This document shows positions 1-9,209 of a stretch of DNA of 17,951 bases, one piece after another (position 1 is the first letter of the stretch; the number at the start of each line of letters is the position of its first letter). The notes under the pieces were generated by a model that saw only the letters and a program-made list of their open reading frames with translations, was not told the DNA's origin and ran no database searches. This DNA comes from JAUVXJ01 sp034430275 (GTDB lineage Bacteria > Chloroflexota > Anaerolineae > UBA7937 > B3-Chlor). The DNA lies in assembly GCA_034430275.1 (NCBI GenBank), contig DAOUEW010000388.1, positions 1 to 17,951 of the forward strand. The letters run 5' to 3'. Both the position numbers and the translations under genes were made by a program.

Positions 1-3000
1 GATCGAGACATCCCCCGTGGTGGTCACATAGTGGGCGGTCACGTAGGGAAGCCACAGCAGGTCGTCCGAGATGCGGGTCCGCACCCCAGTGAAAGAAGGT
101 GGGTGCCACCAGTGGAGCACGTCCCCCTCCTCGAACTGATGACGAGCCGCCTGCAGGACATGCTCTCGCGCCAACTCGGGCGCGGCAAATAGCAAGGCCA
201 TCACGTCCTGCAACTGATCCCTAAAGCCGAAGGCCCCACTCGATTGGTAGAGCGCAGAGCGCGCCCAGAGGCGAGACGCCAGCGTCTGGTAGAGCAACCA
301 ACGGTTCAAGAGCAAGTTCATGGCTGGATCCGGCGACTGCACCGTGACATTGCCCAGCAGGCCGTCCCAGTATTCACCAGTGGCGGCCCATGCCGCCTCC
401 ACCTGGCCTGGATCCTGAAAGCGCTCGACCAGTTGCAGGGCCTCTTGCCGGTCAGCGCCTTGGCCCAGCAGATAGAACACCTCTTTAGCCTCCCCAGGAG
501 CCAGATCGACGTGCAGTTGGATGGCCGCGCAAGGGTCGAGACCAGCGCCGACGGCGTTGGCCAGCCCGACCCTCTCCAGAGCAGCCGGGCGACCCAGGTT
601 TCCCTGGCAACCGAGAAACTCGGTGCGGTCGGCGGTTAGGCCGTGGAGCGGCTGGCTGGCCGCAAGGAAGGCAACACGGCGCCCGAATCGTTCGTCGAAG
701 GGGTTGCGTGCCAGCAGGGCCTGGCTCTCGACCTCGAAATCCGAAACAACGTACTGCTGGGTTTGGTCACGGTGGGTGCCGAGCACCCATTCCGCGTAGA
801 ACGTCGCGGTAACCCGGCGGTGACGTTTCCACACGTTCTCCAAGCGCAACTGCACCAGTTTCACCGGCGCATCTGGTGCCGCAAACAGGCGCAGGTGTTG
901 TCTCAACCCATGGCTGTGATGCTCGAAGACAGAGTAGCCAGCGCCGTGCCGGACCAGGTATGGGGCTCGGGCGCCTGACGGCAGGGGTGTGGGCGACCAT
1001 ACGATCCCCGTCTCCTCGTCGCGAAGATACAGCACCTCGCCTGGCGCGTCGCTCACTGGGTCGTTGCGCCACGGAGTGAGGCGGTTCTCGCCGCTGTTCT
1101 CAGCCCAGGTGAAGCCGCTGCCCGATTCGGAGACCAGGAATCCGAAGTTGGGATTGGCGATGACATTGATCCACGGGGCGGGCGTCTTCTGGCCAGGCTC
1201 CAGATAGATCACGTACTCTCGCCCATCGGCCGCGAAACCGCCCAGACCATTATCGAAAAGGAGGTCGCTGGGCCGGGTCAGGGGCGGCGTGGGCTCGACG
1301 TCCTCAGGTTTGGGCAGGGTCGGGTAGAGCGGCGGCAGCCGCGCGGGCTCCGTAGGTACCTGGCCCAGTTGCTGCGCCAGCGAGCCCTTCTCCCCATCCA
1401 AGATGACCCGGGCGGCTGTCTGGAACAGGATCAGATCCTCCTTGTCCATCTGCTCAGCGAACAGGACGAACACCCCTCCACGGCGGTTCAGCCAGGCCTC
1501 ACCGCCCAGGCGGCTGATCAACGATCGCAGCTGACCGTGCAGCGGCTGGTCGTACCCCATGTCCTCATGGTTGAGAATCACCAGGTCAACGTCAATCTGT
1601 CGGGTTCGCCAGTAGGCGTGGGCCTTGAGCAGTTCCTGCACCAGGGCCAGTCCTCCTTCACTGCCGATACGCACCAGTAGTATCGGAGCATCGCCCGAAA
1701 CCGAGTATCGCCATAGGCCGGGCTGCCCCTTCGTGTTGGCCGTCAGGACAGAGGGGTCAGCGCGCAGCGCAGCGTGAGGACAGAGAATCGCGGAGAGCAG
1801 TTGATCGTATCTCTGCAAGTCCCCCGTGTCCAGATCAAGGTTCCGCAACTCGAGGCCCGTACTGGACAGCGCCTGGTCAAAGGCCAGTCCGATGCGGGAC
1901 CAGTCCTGATAGCGCTCGATCAAGGCCAGCACGTCCTCCCGGGACCTCGCAGCCATGGTGAGGTAGGCCACCTCCCTGGTGGCGTAGGGGCCCAACTCGA
2001 CGTCTTCCGCGAGGGCGAACACCGGGTCCAGTGTCGCGCCCGTCGTCCCTGAAAGCCCGGAACCACCGTCGCTGAGGGCCTCGGGATCGAGAGGTGTGCG
2101 GCCTCGACCCAAGAACTGTCCGCGGTCGCTCTCGTGACCATCACTGCTTCTTTCTCCAGACGTCGTGCACACCGCATGACCGAGGTAGACCGGCTCTTCG
2201 TCGGCCGCACGCATACGGCGGCGAAACACCAGGGCGTGCAGTTCTGGGAGGTATTCGCTCTCCACGAATAGCTTGTTGAACGCTGGATGGCTGCGATCGT
2301 CTGCCTGGGCGGCCAAGACAACTTCGCCGTAGCTGGTCAGGGTTAGGTGGCGCCGGCGCGCGCTGTGGTTAGTCAGGATGACACGACGGATCTCCATGTC
2401 GTCGTCGGGCGCCACGATGATGTCCATCCGAGAGGCGATGTCGTGATGTCGCCGGCGGAACTCTGCCCTGTGGGGGTAGTAGACCACCTCCTCGTCCTCC
2501 TCCGGTGAACCGCTCGGCTGGCGGGCGGCCGACCAGAGGTCACCACTCTTTCTGTCCTTCAGGTAGAGCCAGATTCCCCAGTCGTCCATGGTGGGGTCGG
2601 CCCGCCAGCGCGTCAGGTCTATCTCTCGCCAACGACTGTAACCCCCGCCCGTGCTGGAAACGAGCACGGTGTACTGGCCGTTGGAGAGTAGACGCACCTG
2701 GGGTAGAGGTCCGCCCACGGGTACGTTCCACGGCCTGCGCGCGATTCCTGGTTCGACCCGGCGCACACGCCGGTCTTCCTCCCCACGAACGTACTCAACT
2801 GGTGCTTCCCGAGGGGTCTTCTCTTGCAGCAGTAGTTCGACGCTCTGGATGCGAGGATCAGCATGGAAGCGATTCACCATCACTTCGTGCTGGAGAAGAT
2901 TGGTCATGGACAGGAGGCTCATGCCATGGTGATGCGCATAGTAGGAGCGCACAATGGCACTGCTTCGCTCCGGGGGGACTCTCGAGGGCGTGTAGTCGAT

Positions 3001-4836
3001 GGCCTCGCAGAATCCGTACGGCCCCAGCATCCCCAGTTCGATAAACTGGGAGAGATTCTTCATCACTCGCTCGGGCTGGAATGGCAGAGCAAGCAGAGAG
3101 GCGTAGGGAGCTATCACCAGATCAGCTTCCAGGTTGCGCCTCAACCCCAGCCCCGGTACGCCGAGAGGACCATACTGATAGCTCATGTTGGCGTCGAAGG
3201 CGTAGTAGCCCGACTCCGAGATTCCCCACGGTACGCCCTTCCCCTGGCCGTAAGCGATCTGGCGACGCACAGCCGCCCGGATGCTTTGCTCTATGAACGT
3301 TCCTTCGTAGCTACGCATCAGCAGGGTCGGCATGAGGTACTCGAACATGCTGCCGCCCCAGGAGAGAAGGACACGTTCGCCGTCAACCTGGGTGAAGGGG
3401 CGACCGAGATGTACCCAGTGGCTCTGGGGGACGTCACCTTTGGCGATGGTTACCAGGCTGGCTATGCGGGCTTCCGACGCCAGCAGGTCGTAGTAGTTGG
3501 CATCCAGTCTCCCGGTCGTGGCATTATAGCCGATGCGGAACAACTGTCTTTGTCCATCGTACAAGAATCCGAACTGCATAGCCTGGAAGTAGGCCTCCGC
3601 CTGGGCACCCAGTTTCTCGCAGTTCCTCAGCAGGTCCGAGGCAGCCTCTCGGGCGGTGTCTAGCCCTTCGCGGAGACGGTTGCACCAGTCATGAGCCATC
3701 TGCAGTTCGTCGGCCGGCCTGTCATCGTCGCGCAGGCTTTCCTCGAGTTGAGCCAGTCGTGTCAGAGCCTCATCACACAGGTTAGGGATTTCGTCCAGCC
3801 GTGGATTGGCCGGCAGGGCAAGTACCAGGGCCCGCCAGGCCTCGGCCGTCGCCGGGTCGGCTCCCGGCTGGGAGAACAACGATGGTGGCTCGCTGACAGA
3901 GGCCAGCCAGGGGAGCAGCAGATCCATCTCACGACGGGCGTCGAAAACGTGATACCGCACCCGCCCCACCCAGGTTCCCAGTTCGTGCCACACCACGGCT
4001 TCTCCAGAACCTGAGACCGATTCCATCGCCAGCTCTAGCAGCCGTTCGAACTCCGGCCAATACTCCGAGTCTAGCTTCTCGAGCATTGTGGGCCAGCGCT
4101 GCGGCTCGTTCTGCACCAGGGGCACCTGCCGCCGGATGCGGCCCACCTGCTCGCGGCATTCAGTGACGGCTGCCGGCGCATCGGGGCCAACGATTCTGTC
4201 CACGATCTCGCCAACCGTGACCAAGGCATCGAGCAGGCCCTCCCAGCGCTGCCAGCGCAGAACTGGATCGCGGCTGACGGCCAGCAAGCCTTGCCTCAGG
4301 GCCACCAGACACGCCGCCAGGTTGCCGCTATCGACAGTGGAGACGTATTGGGGAGACAAGGGCCTCAGGCTACGGGTATCGTACCAGTTGAAGAAATGGC
4401 CGCGGTACCGTCGTAGCCTATCCAGGCTCTCGAAGGCGTAGCCCAGACGCCAGGCAACATTGGCCAGGCCGATGAAACCAAGATCATAGGCAGCCAGAGT
4501 GGAAAGCAAGAGCAGGCCCACGTTAGTAGGAGATGTCCGATGGGCCACGAGACCGCGGGGGGCTTCCTGGAAGTGGTCAGGTGGTAGCCAGTTGTCCTCC
4601 GGACCGACGTACTCCTCGAAGTAGTGCCAGGTGCGAAGAGCGAAGCGGCGCAGCTCCTGGCGCTGATCTCGGGAAAGCGGTTTCTGTGGTCGCACGGTGG
4701 GAGCGCTGGTCCAGAGGGCGACCTGTGGAGAGACGAGCCAGGCGAGGAGAAGCGGCGCGGCGACTAAAAGGGCGCCTGGCTTGATCAAGACGATGAGCAC
4801 AGTGACCAACGCCGCGAGAATCGGCGCGACGTACAT
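1..4836 (-). CDS. ndvB: Cyclic beta-1,2-glucan synthase, C-terminal part (transglycosylase + GH94 modules); partial at left edge
   Basis: This is the continuation, in the same frame, of the glucan synthase interrupted by a TAA at 4906. All codons from 4905 to 1 were read and none is a stop; the frame runs off the left edge. The proposed start is ATG 4836-4834, preceded by GGAG four bases upstream, so it could be translated as a separate protein. A hydrophobic stretch follows at once (APILAALVTVLIVLI). Using numbering from the 7431 start, a glycoamylase-like/GH189 cyclisation module follows: WGISESGYYAFDANMS near 1396-1415 and YAHHHGMSLL near 1498. The GH94 phosphorylase-like region comes after it, with ESGSGFTWAENSGENR near 2103 and HWWHPP...SDDLLWLPY at 2440-2463. 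The SDD segment contains the usual GH94 general-acid Asp. In family members these modules cyclise and trim linear beta-1,2-glucan. About 350 further codons are expected beyond the edge, as homologues are about 2800 residues. Identity is secure; whether it is expressed separately is not. Confidence 0.85.
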   Translation of the reverse strand, partial: MYVAPILAALVTVLIVLIKPGALLVAAPLLLAWLVSPQVALWTSAPTVRPQKPLSRDQRQELRRFALRTWHYFEEYVGPEDNWLPPDHFQEAPRGLVAHRTSPTNVGLLLLSTLAAYDLGFIGLANVAWRLGYAFESLDRLRRYRGHFFNWYDTRSLRPLSPQYVSTVDSGNLAACLVALRQGLLAVSRDPVLRWQRWEGLLDALVTVGEIVDRIVGPDAPAAVTECREQVGRIRRQVPLVQNEPQRWPTMLEKLDSEYWPEFERLLELAMESVSGSGEAVVWHELGTWVGRVRYHVFDARREMDLLLPWLASVSEPPSLFSQPGADPATAEAWRALVLALPANPRLDEIPNLCDEALTRLAQLEESLRDDDRPADELQMAHDWCNRLREGLDTAREAASDLLRNCEKLGAQAEAYFQAMQFGFLYDGQRQLFRIGYNATTGRLDANYYDLLASEARIASLVTIAKGDVPQSHWVHLGRPFTQVDGERVLLSWGGSMFEYLMPTLLMRSYEGTFIEQSIRAAVRRQIAYGQGKGVPWGISESGYYAFDANMSYQYGPLGVPGLGLRRNLEADLVIAPYASLLALPFQPERVMKNLSQFIELGMLGPYGFCEAIDYTPSRVPPERSSAIVRSYYAHHHGMSLLSMTNLLQHEVMVNRFHADPRIQSVELLLQEKTPREAPVEYVRGEEDRRVRRVEPGIARRPWNVPVGGPLPQVRLLSNGQYTVLVSSTGGGYSRWREIDLTRWRADPTMDDWGIWLYLKDRKSGDLWSAARQPSGSPEEDEEVVYYPHRAEFRRRHHDIASRMDIIVAPDDDMEIRRVILTNHSARRRHLTLTSYGEVVLAAQADDRSHPAFNKLFVESEYLPELHALVFRRRMRAADEEPVYLGHAVCTTSGERSSDGHESDRGQFLGRGRTPLDPEALSDGGSGLSGTTGATLDPVFALAEDVELGPYATREVAYLTMAARSREDVLALIERYQDWSRIGLAFDQALSSTGLELRNLDLDTGDLQRYDQLLSAILCPHAALRADPSVLTANTKGQPGLWRYSVSGDAPILLVRIGSEGGLALVQELLKAHAYWRTRQIDVDLVILNHEDMGYDQPLHGQLRSLISRLGGEAWLNRRGGVFVLFAEQMDKEDLILFQTAARVILDGEKGSLAQQLGQVPTEPARLPPLYPTLPKPEDVEPTPPLTRPSDLLFDNGLGGFAADGREYVIYLEPGQKTPAPWINVIANPNFGFLVSESGSGFTWAENSGENRLTPWRNDPVSDAPGEVLYLRDEETGIVWSPTPLPSGARAPYLVRHGAGYSVFEHHSHGLRQHLRLFAAPDAPVKLVQLRLENVWKRHRRVTATFYAEWVLGTHRDQTQQYVVSDFEVESQALLARNPFDERFGRRVAFLAASQPLHGLTADRTEFLGCQGNLGRPAALERVGLANAVGAGLDPCAAIQLHVDLAPGEAKEVFYLLGQGADRQEALQLVERFQDPGQVEAAWAATGEYWDGLLGNVTVQSPDPAMNLLLNRWLLYQTLASRLWARSALYQSSGAFGFRDQLQDVMALLFAAPELAREHVLQAARHQFEEGDVLHWWHPPSFTGVRTRISDDLLWLPYVTAHYVTTTGDVSI

Positions 4837-4905
4837 TCGTCTCCAGGTTATGCCAACCTTGCGCTCCTTGCCGAAGAGGTGGATGGTGTGCGCGGAGGTG
4901 GTCCA

Positions 4906-4908
4906 TTA
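4906..4908 (-). other. In-frame TAA interrupting ndvB
   Basis: This is the only stop codon in a frame of 2477 codons (7431 to 1). The flanking residues, SHRRLL before and WTTSAHTIHLFG after, are in frame, so there is no frameshift. A single G-to-T change would turn GAA (Glu) into TAA. The codon lies in the last membrane region of the synthase module, just before the next hydrophobic segment. Confidence 0.85.
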
Positions 4909-7431
4909 GAGCAAGCGCCGGTGGCTCACCGTCAGACGTACGAGAGTAGCGCCGATGGCATCCACCGTCAGTTGCGCAGTATACGGCAAAAAGGTCAGTT
5001 GCAGTAGCCAACGCACTGCGTCGTACCGACTGCTTCGCATGAGCCCGCTCACGGAGGTCCGGGGCGATCTTCGGGCCAGCCCGGTGACCGTGGTGGTGAC
5101 CAGATCTGCGGCTGGCACAGCGAATGACGCCAGGGTCCAGATTAGTGGCGAGCCGGGCAGCCACAACCAGCCAGTGCACAACAAGCCGAAGAGCGCGGGT
5201 GGGCCCAGACTCCGCCGCAGATTGTCCATAATCTGCCAGCGACCAAGAGCCGGAAGGTAGTTGGGCACACCCCGCCCGCTCTCGGTCGGCACCACGGGCA
5301 AGAGCCAGGGCAGCAACTGCCAATCCCCCCGCACCCAGCGATGGGCGCGATGCGCAAACGACAGATAATCCGGAGGGTAGTCTTCGAAGAGGGTGATATC
5401 CGTCACCAATCCGACACGGCCCAGGATACCCTCGAAGAGGTCGTGGCTCAGCAAGGCGTTCTCAGGGACGCATCCCGCCACGCTCCGTTCGAAGGCTTGC
5501 AGATCATAGATCCCTTTGCCTACGTAGATGCCTTCGCCGAATAGATCCTGATACCCATCCGACACCGCTCTGCTGTACAGGTCCACGTCGGTGTCTCCAG
5601 AGTAGACCCGCGCAAAGAGGGAGCGGTTTGCGCTGGTGGGGATGATCTCTACCCGGGGCTGGAGGATGGTGTAACCGGCGACTACGCTGCCGCTTTGGTC
5701 ATCGAATTCGGCACGATTCAGGGGGTGAGCGAGCGCCCCGATGAGTCGGCGCGCACTATCCCTGGGCAGGGATGTGTCCGTGTCGAGAGTGATGACGTAC
5801 CGCGTGCCGGACAGGCGGTCCAACCTTCCTTCTTGCACTACGAAGGACGTCCCTGTCGCCCCCTGCAGCAGGTGGTTGAACTCCATCAACTTGCCCCTCT
5901 TGCGCTCCCAGCCCATCCAGCAATCTTCGCCAGGATTCCACCTGCGCTCACGATGGAAGAAGTAGAAGGGACCGCCGTCGTCTGTGCCATGTCTTCTGTT
6001 GAGGGCCCGTAGGCCGGCCGTTGCCTGGTCCAGGAGCACGTCGTCGCCCGGCATCCGCTGCTGGGGCGCGTCTACGAAATCGGTAAGCAGGGCGAAATAC
6101 ACAGAATCGTCCTGGTTGCTCAAGAAATGGAGTTCCAATTGCTGCAATAGGCTCTCTATGTCTCCAGCGCTGCTGAGAAGTGTGGGGATAACCACCATCG
6201 TCTGGCAGTCAGCGGGCACTCCCTTCTCGAAATCCAGTTTGGGCACAAACCCCGGTGGCAGCCAGTGCGTGACAAGCCAGTTGGTGAGGTTGACGGCTAC
6301 GGTGAGCGCTGGGAGCAGCATTAGCGCGCCCGCTGCAACCACCTGCAGCGTGGATCCGCCGGATGCGCGTGCGTAGGCGACGACGGCAAAAACCATCAAC
6401 ACAGCCAGCAACGCGGTGCAGCCCAGGTATGCCACGGTGGGATGCTGGAGCAGCCAGCGGCGCGGACGGCTCCGCCAGGGAGCGCGGTAGCCCAGGTTGC
6501 TTTCTAGCAGCGAGCGCCCGGCGTCTATCAGGTAGTAGCCGACATGCTTCGCACGCGATAGGTTCCCGTTGTCTCCCTGCTCCTGCTCCGCCAATCGTAG
6601 GGTCTCTCGCGCAACCGCCTGCTCGGTCCGGCCCATGGTTCTAGCCAGTTCTTCGACCGTCCGACGATAGCGGTCGCGCGTTTCGAAGTCCATGCGCGGG
6701 TAGACCCTCGCCAGGTCATGACGCAGCACCCGTTCTACCAGGCTCACACCCTCGAAGAATGTCTGCCAGTCCAAGTTGGCCAGCACGCGCAGTCCGAAGA
6801 TACTGTTGGCAATGGTCGTCCCATCCCCGAGACCTGCCGGCGAAGGCGACGGGGGAGTGGGCAGGAGTTCTTCCCCACCATCGACCACTGCTCCATTGAG
6901 GTTCTGCACAGCCTGGGCCAGAGTCTCCACGATTCCGAGACGCAACATACTCGGCAGTGCCCACAACTCGCCAATGGTCAGCGGTTGCACGCTCTGATAT
7001 GCTTGCAGGAAGCGCATCATCTGAGCAGAATCGAGTCGGCAGTCGCAGTGGACGATGATGGACCGGGCCACGTCATAAATGCGGGGGAATCCTGCCAGAG
7101 GAGATGAATCCAGCGTGGGAAGCTGGCGGTAGTAGCGTCTCGGCATGTCGATGCGGATATCGCGCAGCGCCTGTTGCACGAGGTAGAAGTTGTCCAGCAG
7201 CCATTCGGCTCCGTAGGAGATGGCCGATGGTCCCCCGGACTGAAGTCGCTGGTACGAGTCTCTGAGAGCTGTCTCCAGATCGTTGGAACGGTCGAGAAGG
7301 ACGGCACGGCGATGGGAAACGTCTGAGACCGCGTGGGTCCTGGCTAGCTTGATGGCCACACCCCGGACCGCACTTTGGCTAGTGGTATCGGTGCCCCTGT
7401 CGCCGTCTTCGTTGCTTCCGGCTGAACTCAT
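4906..7431 (-). CDS. ndvB: Cyclic beta-1,2-glucan synthase, N-terminal GT84 membrane glycosyltransferase part
   Basis: 841 codons from ATG 7431 to an in-frame TAA. The protein matches the N-terminal third of NdvB/ChvB, which polymerises glucose from UDP-glucose into beta-1,2-glucan at the inner membrane. An N-terminal soluble region (residues 1-330) is followed by two membrane helices near 333-390. The GT84 catalytic domain comes next, with TLDTDTSLPRD carrying the DxD pair D550/D552, SHDLFEG near 668 and HRAHRWVRGDWQ with R698-W699. Further membrane helices lie near 745-840. The ribosome binding site is weak (AAGAG, about 5 bases upstream). The start lies 27 bp after the stop of the stress protein gene, so the two are probably co-transcribed. 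The oddity is the end: the stop falls where I recall homologues having the Glu of an HLLEW-like motif (here HRRLL-stop-W), and homologous sequence continues in frame beyond it. It may therefore be half of one gene, half of a split gene, or a recent pseudogene. Confidence 0.88.
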   Translation of the reverse strand: MSSAGSNEDGDRGTDTTSQSAVRGVAIKLARTHAVSDVSHRRAVLLDRSNDLETALRDSYQRLQSGGPSAISYGAEWLLDNFYLVQQALRDIRIDMPRRYYRQLPTLDSSPLAGFPRIYDVARSIIVHCDCRLDSAQMMRFLQAYQSVQPLTIGELWALPSMLRLGIVETLAQAVQNLNGAVVDGGEELLPTPPSPSPAGLGDGTTIANSIFGLRVLANLDWQTFFEGVSLVERVLRHDLARVYPRMDFETRDRYRRTVEELARTMGRTEQAVARETLRLAEQEQGDNGNLSRAKHVGYYLIDAGRSLLESNLGYRAPWRSRPRRWLLQHPTVAYLGCTALLAVLMVFAVVAYARASGGSTLQVVAAGALMLLPALTVAVNLTNWLVTHWLPPGFVPKLDFEKGVPADCQTMVVIPTLLSSAGDIESLLQQLELHFLSNQDDSVYFALLTDFVDAPQQRMPGDDVLLDQATAGLRALNRRHGTDDGGPFYFFHRERRWNPGEDCWMGWERKRGKLMEFNHLLQGATGTSFVVQEGRLDRLSGTRYVITLDTDTSLPRDSARRLIGALAHPLNRAEFDDQSGSVVAGYTILQPRVEIIPTSANRSLFARVYSGDTDVDLYSRAVSDGYQDLFGEGIYVGKGIYDLQAFERSVAGCVPENALLSHDLFEGILGRVGLVTDITLFEDYPPDYLSFAHRAHRWVRGDWQLLPWLLPVVPTESGRGVPNYLPALGRWQIMDNLRRSLGPPALFGLLCTGWLWLPGSPLIWTLASFAVPAADLVTTTVTGLARRSPRTSVSGLMRSSRYDAVRWLLQLTFLPYTAQLTVDAIGATLVRLTVSHRRLL

Positions 7432-7458
7432 ATCTCTTGTGTGACCCTCATGCCTTGT

Positions 7459-8424
7459 TCAGCGCGGTCTGTGCGCCTGTGCGGCCAACTCGGCAGCGGT
7501 GGGGAGCAAGTTGCCGGCACGAAGGTCCTGGATGATCAACAAGGGCGTGGTACCATAGGCGATGAAATTCGTGGCCAAGCCGCCGTAGGGCCATTTGCTG
7601 CCCCCTGAGGAGCCATGAGCACTCAATACTACCAGATCCGCTTGTTCCTGCTGCACCAACTCCTGGAGAATCTCCGCGACGCGGACGCCAGTCAAGAGAT
7701 GTGTGTCCACGTCGATCCCCTCTCCAGATAGTCGAGAGGACAGGCGGCGAAGATAGCCCTCCGTCTCTTGCCGGTTAAGGCTCGTGATCCTGTCGACCAA
7801 GTCGCTTTCTTCCGACGTCAGCGGCCGATGACGTGTCACCTCCGGCGTGCTCACGACACATGCCACCAGTAGCCGACAGGAGAAGAAGCGAGCGAGCTCT
7901 ACAGCCGGCGCCAGTGCGCATTCAGCCCGCATCGAGCCGTCCAGCGCCAGTAGCACGCGTCGGCAAGTGACGTCTGTCAGGCCAACCTCAAGCGGCTGGT
8001 ATGCTCGTACGATCATCACGGACACGTAGGCGCGAAGGATGATCTTCTGCACCGTCCCGCTGACGTTCCAGCCGCTCAGACCCCCCTGTCCGTGGCTGCT
8101 GAGGACCACTAGATCTATCCCATGATCGTGCACGAAGTCGACCACCTGGTCGGCCACTGCGCCGTCCAGGAGTTCATGTCCGGCCTCAACGCCGCCCTCC
8201 TTCAGCCGATGAGCCCACCCGGCAAGGTAGGCTTCCGCTTCGGTCCTGCTGATGTGCCAGTCAAGGGGATCGATGAGCACGGGTCGGTCGTCGGCGTGTG
8301 TGCGCTCCAACACGCGTAGCAGCGTGACTTTAGACCCGAAGGCGCGAGCCAGAGAGAAAGAGTGAGGCACAACGCACTCCGCGAGAGATGAGCCATCTAG
8401 AGGAATCAGTATGTGATCGAACAT
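7459..8424 (-). CDS. Universal stress protein with two UspA domains
   Basis: The 321-residue protein contains two tandem Usp domains. The first is at about 1-150 (MFDHILIPLDGSSLAE, then VVLSSHGQGGLSG) and the second at about 155-305 (RRVLLALDGSMRAE, then VVLSAHGSSGG). The HG...G(S/T/G) stretches resemble the ATP-binding loop of ATP-binding Usp proteins. In the first domain one Gly is replaced by Ser and the spacing is one residue longer, so nucleotide binding there is uncertain. ATG 8424 was chosen over the upstream ATG at 8496 because AAGGAGAG lies about 5 bases before it and the Usp fold begins exactly there (FDHILIPLDGS). It is a soluble cytoplasmic protein. It is the first gene of a probable two-gene unit with the cyclic glucan synthase, which hints at stress or osmotic adaptation. 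Confidence 0.9.
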   Translation of the reverse strand: MFDHILIPLDGSSLAECVVPHSFSLARAFGSKVTLLRVLERTHADDRPVLIDPLDWHISRTEAEAYLAGWAHRLKEGGVEAGHELLDGAVADQVVDFVHDHGIDLVVLSSHGQGGLSGWNVSGTVQKIILRAYVSVMIVRAYQPLEVGLTDVTCRRVLLALDGSMRAECALAPAVELARFFSCRLLVACVVSTPEVTRHRPLTSEESDLVDRITSLNRQETEGYLRRLSSRLSGEGIDVDTHLLTGVRVAEILQELVQQEQADLVVLSAHGSSGGSKWPYGGLATNFIAYGTTPLLIIQDLRAGNLLPTAAELAAQAHRPR

Positions 8425-9209
8425 GCCCACTCTCCTTCCTTCGTTCTCCTGCCTCAAGTCCCTTATCCGCGCCGGCCCACCATCGAGAGTCGCCATGCGG
8501 CGTCTGCTTCGCGCGGGTCCAAAGCTCTGCGAGCGGCCGTTCAGTCCACAACTCAGTCAGTCAGGTACAGCAGACCAGGTTCTCTGCGCGGTCAGCCTGT
8601 GGACCGTGCGCGGAGAGTGCAGCTTTGGGAGCGTCTGAGGAACAGTCAGTCCCGCCCAGATAGGATCATACGCCATCTCCAGCGATGCATCAAGTTCTGC
8701 ACGAAGGTCCACACCGATCTGCTCTCGCCGACGTGGGTGTGTCCCCTGTAGCGAATGGGGCACGACATGGAGCGGACGGGCATCCTGTCGAGACACAGAG
8801 CAGCCAAGTCTGGAGCAAGGCGGTATCGCCCTTGTTTAGCTGGCGGTGTTCTCTAACCGGGGGGGCGATGTAAGGGAGTTAGAGCTGCAAGCCAGAGCCA
8901 TGCGACCACCAGCTGGTGTCGTGGTCAAGTTTCAGGAGAAGATATTCGAGGTTGGGACAAGGCTGCTCATGAGGAAGTTGCTGGTCGGCAAGTCACAGCA
9001 GTTGGCGCGCGATGTGGTGCGCGGAAGCCCGCGTTCACTCGGGCATCGGGGTGCCTGAGTCATCCTGCGCGCGGTCGTCGCTATTCTGTCAACGTGCTGA
9101 TCGCTTTGAGTCCGCGATCGGTTCAGCCGAGGATGCGTGCTGGCCCGGGTGGCCACCCAACCGCCGGTGCGTGACTGGCCTTCGACCCCACCTCGGCGCC
9201 TTTCTCTCG
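8425..9209. other. 785-bp stretch without a recognisable gene
   Basis: This region lies between the stress protein start and the glycosyltransferase stop. The short ORFs inside it (for example 8557-8796 minus and 8846-9058 plus) show no recognisable family and no good ribosome binding site. It must contain the promoter of the stress protein/ndvB unit, but I could not find a convincing -35/-10 pair. It also holds a G7 run at 8859-8865 and a 12-bp palindrome GGGTGGCCACCC at 9147-9158. It may be a decayed gene or a long regulatory leader. Confidence 0.5.

Noticed and set aside
2863..3663. 266-codon plus-strand ORF
   Set aside because: It is antisense to well-conserved glucan synthase sequence and has no recognisable protein features.
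4577..5323. 248-codon minus-strand ORF
   Set aside because: It is an alternate frame across the glucan synthase, whose frame is clearly homologous on both sides; its composition is Arg/Ala-rich with no domain.
8557..8796. 79-codon minus-strand ORF in the gap
   Set aside because: No ribosome binding site, no hydrophobic or domain pattern and no recognised family.
8846..9058. 70-codon plus-strand ORF in the gene-free gap
   Set aside because: The sequence looks mildly protein-like, but it would be the only plus-strand gene, has no ribosome binding site, begins beside a G7 run and matches no family I know.
9147..9158. Palindrome GGGTGGCCACCC as a terminator
   Set aside because: It has no loop and no T-run; a single 12-bp palindrome in GC-rich DNA is weak evidence.
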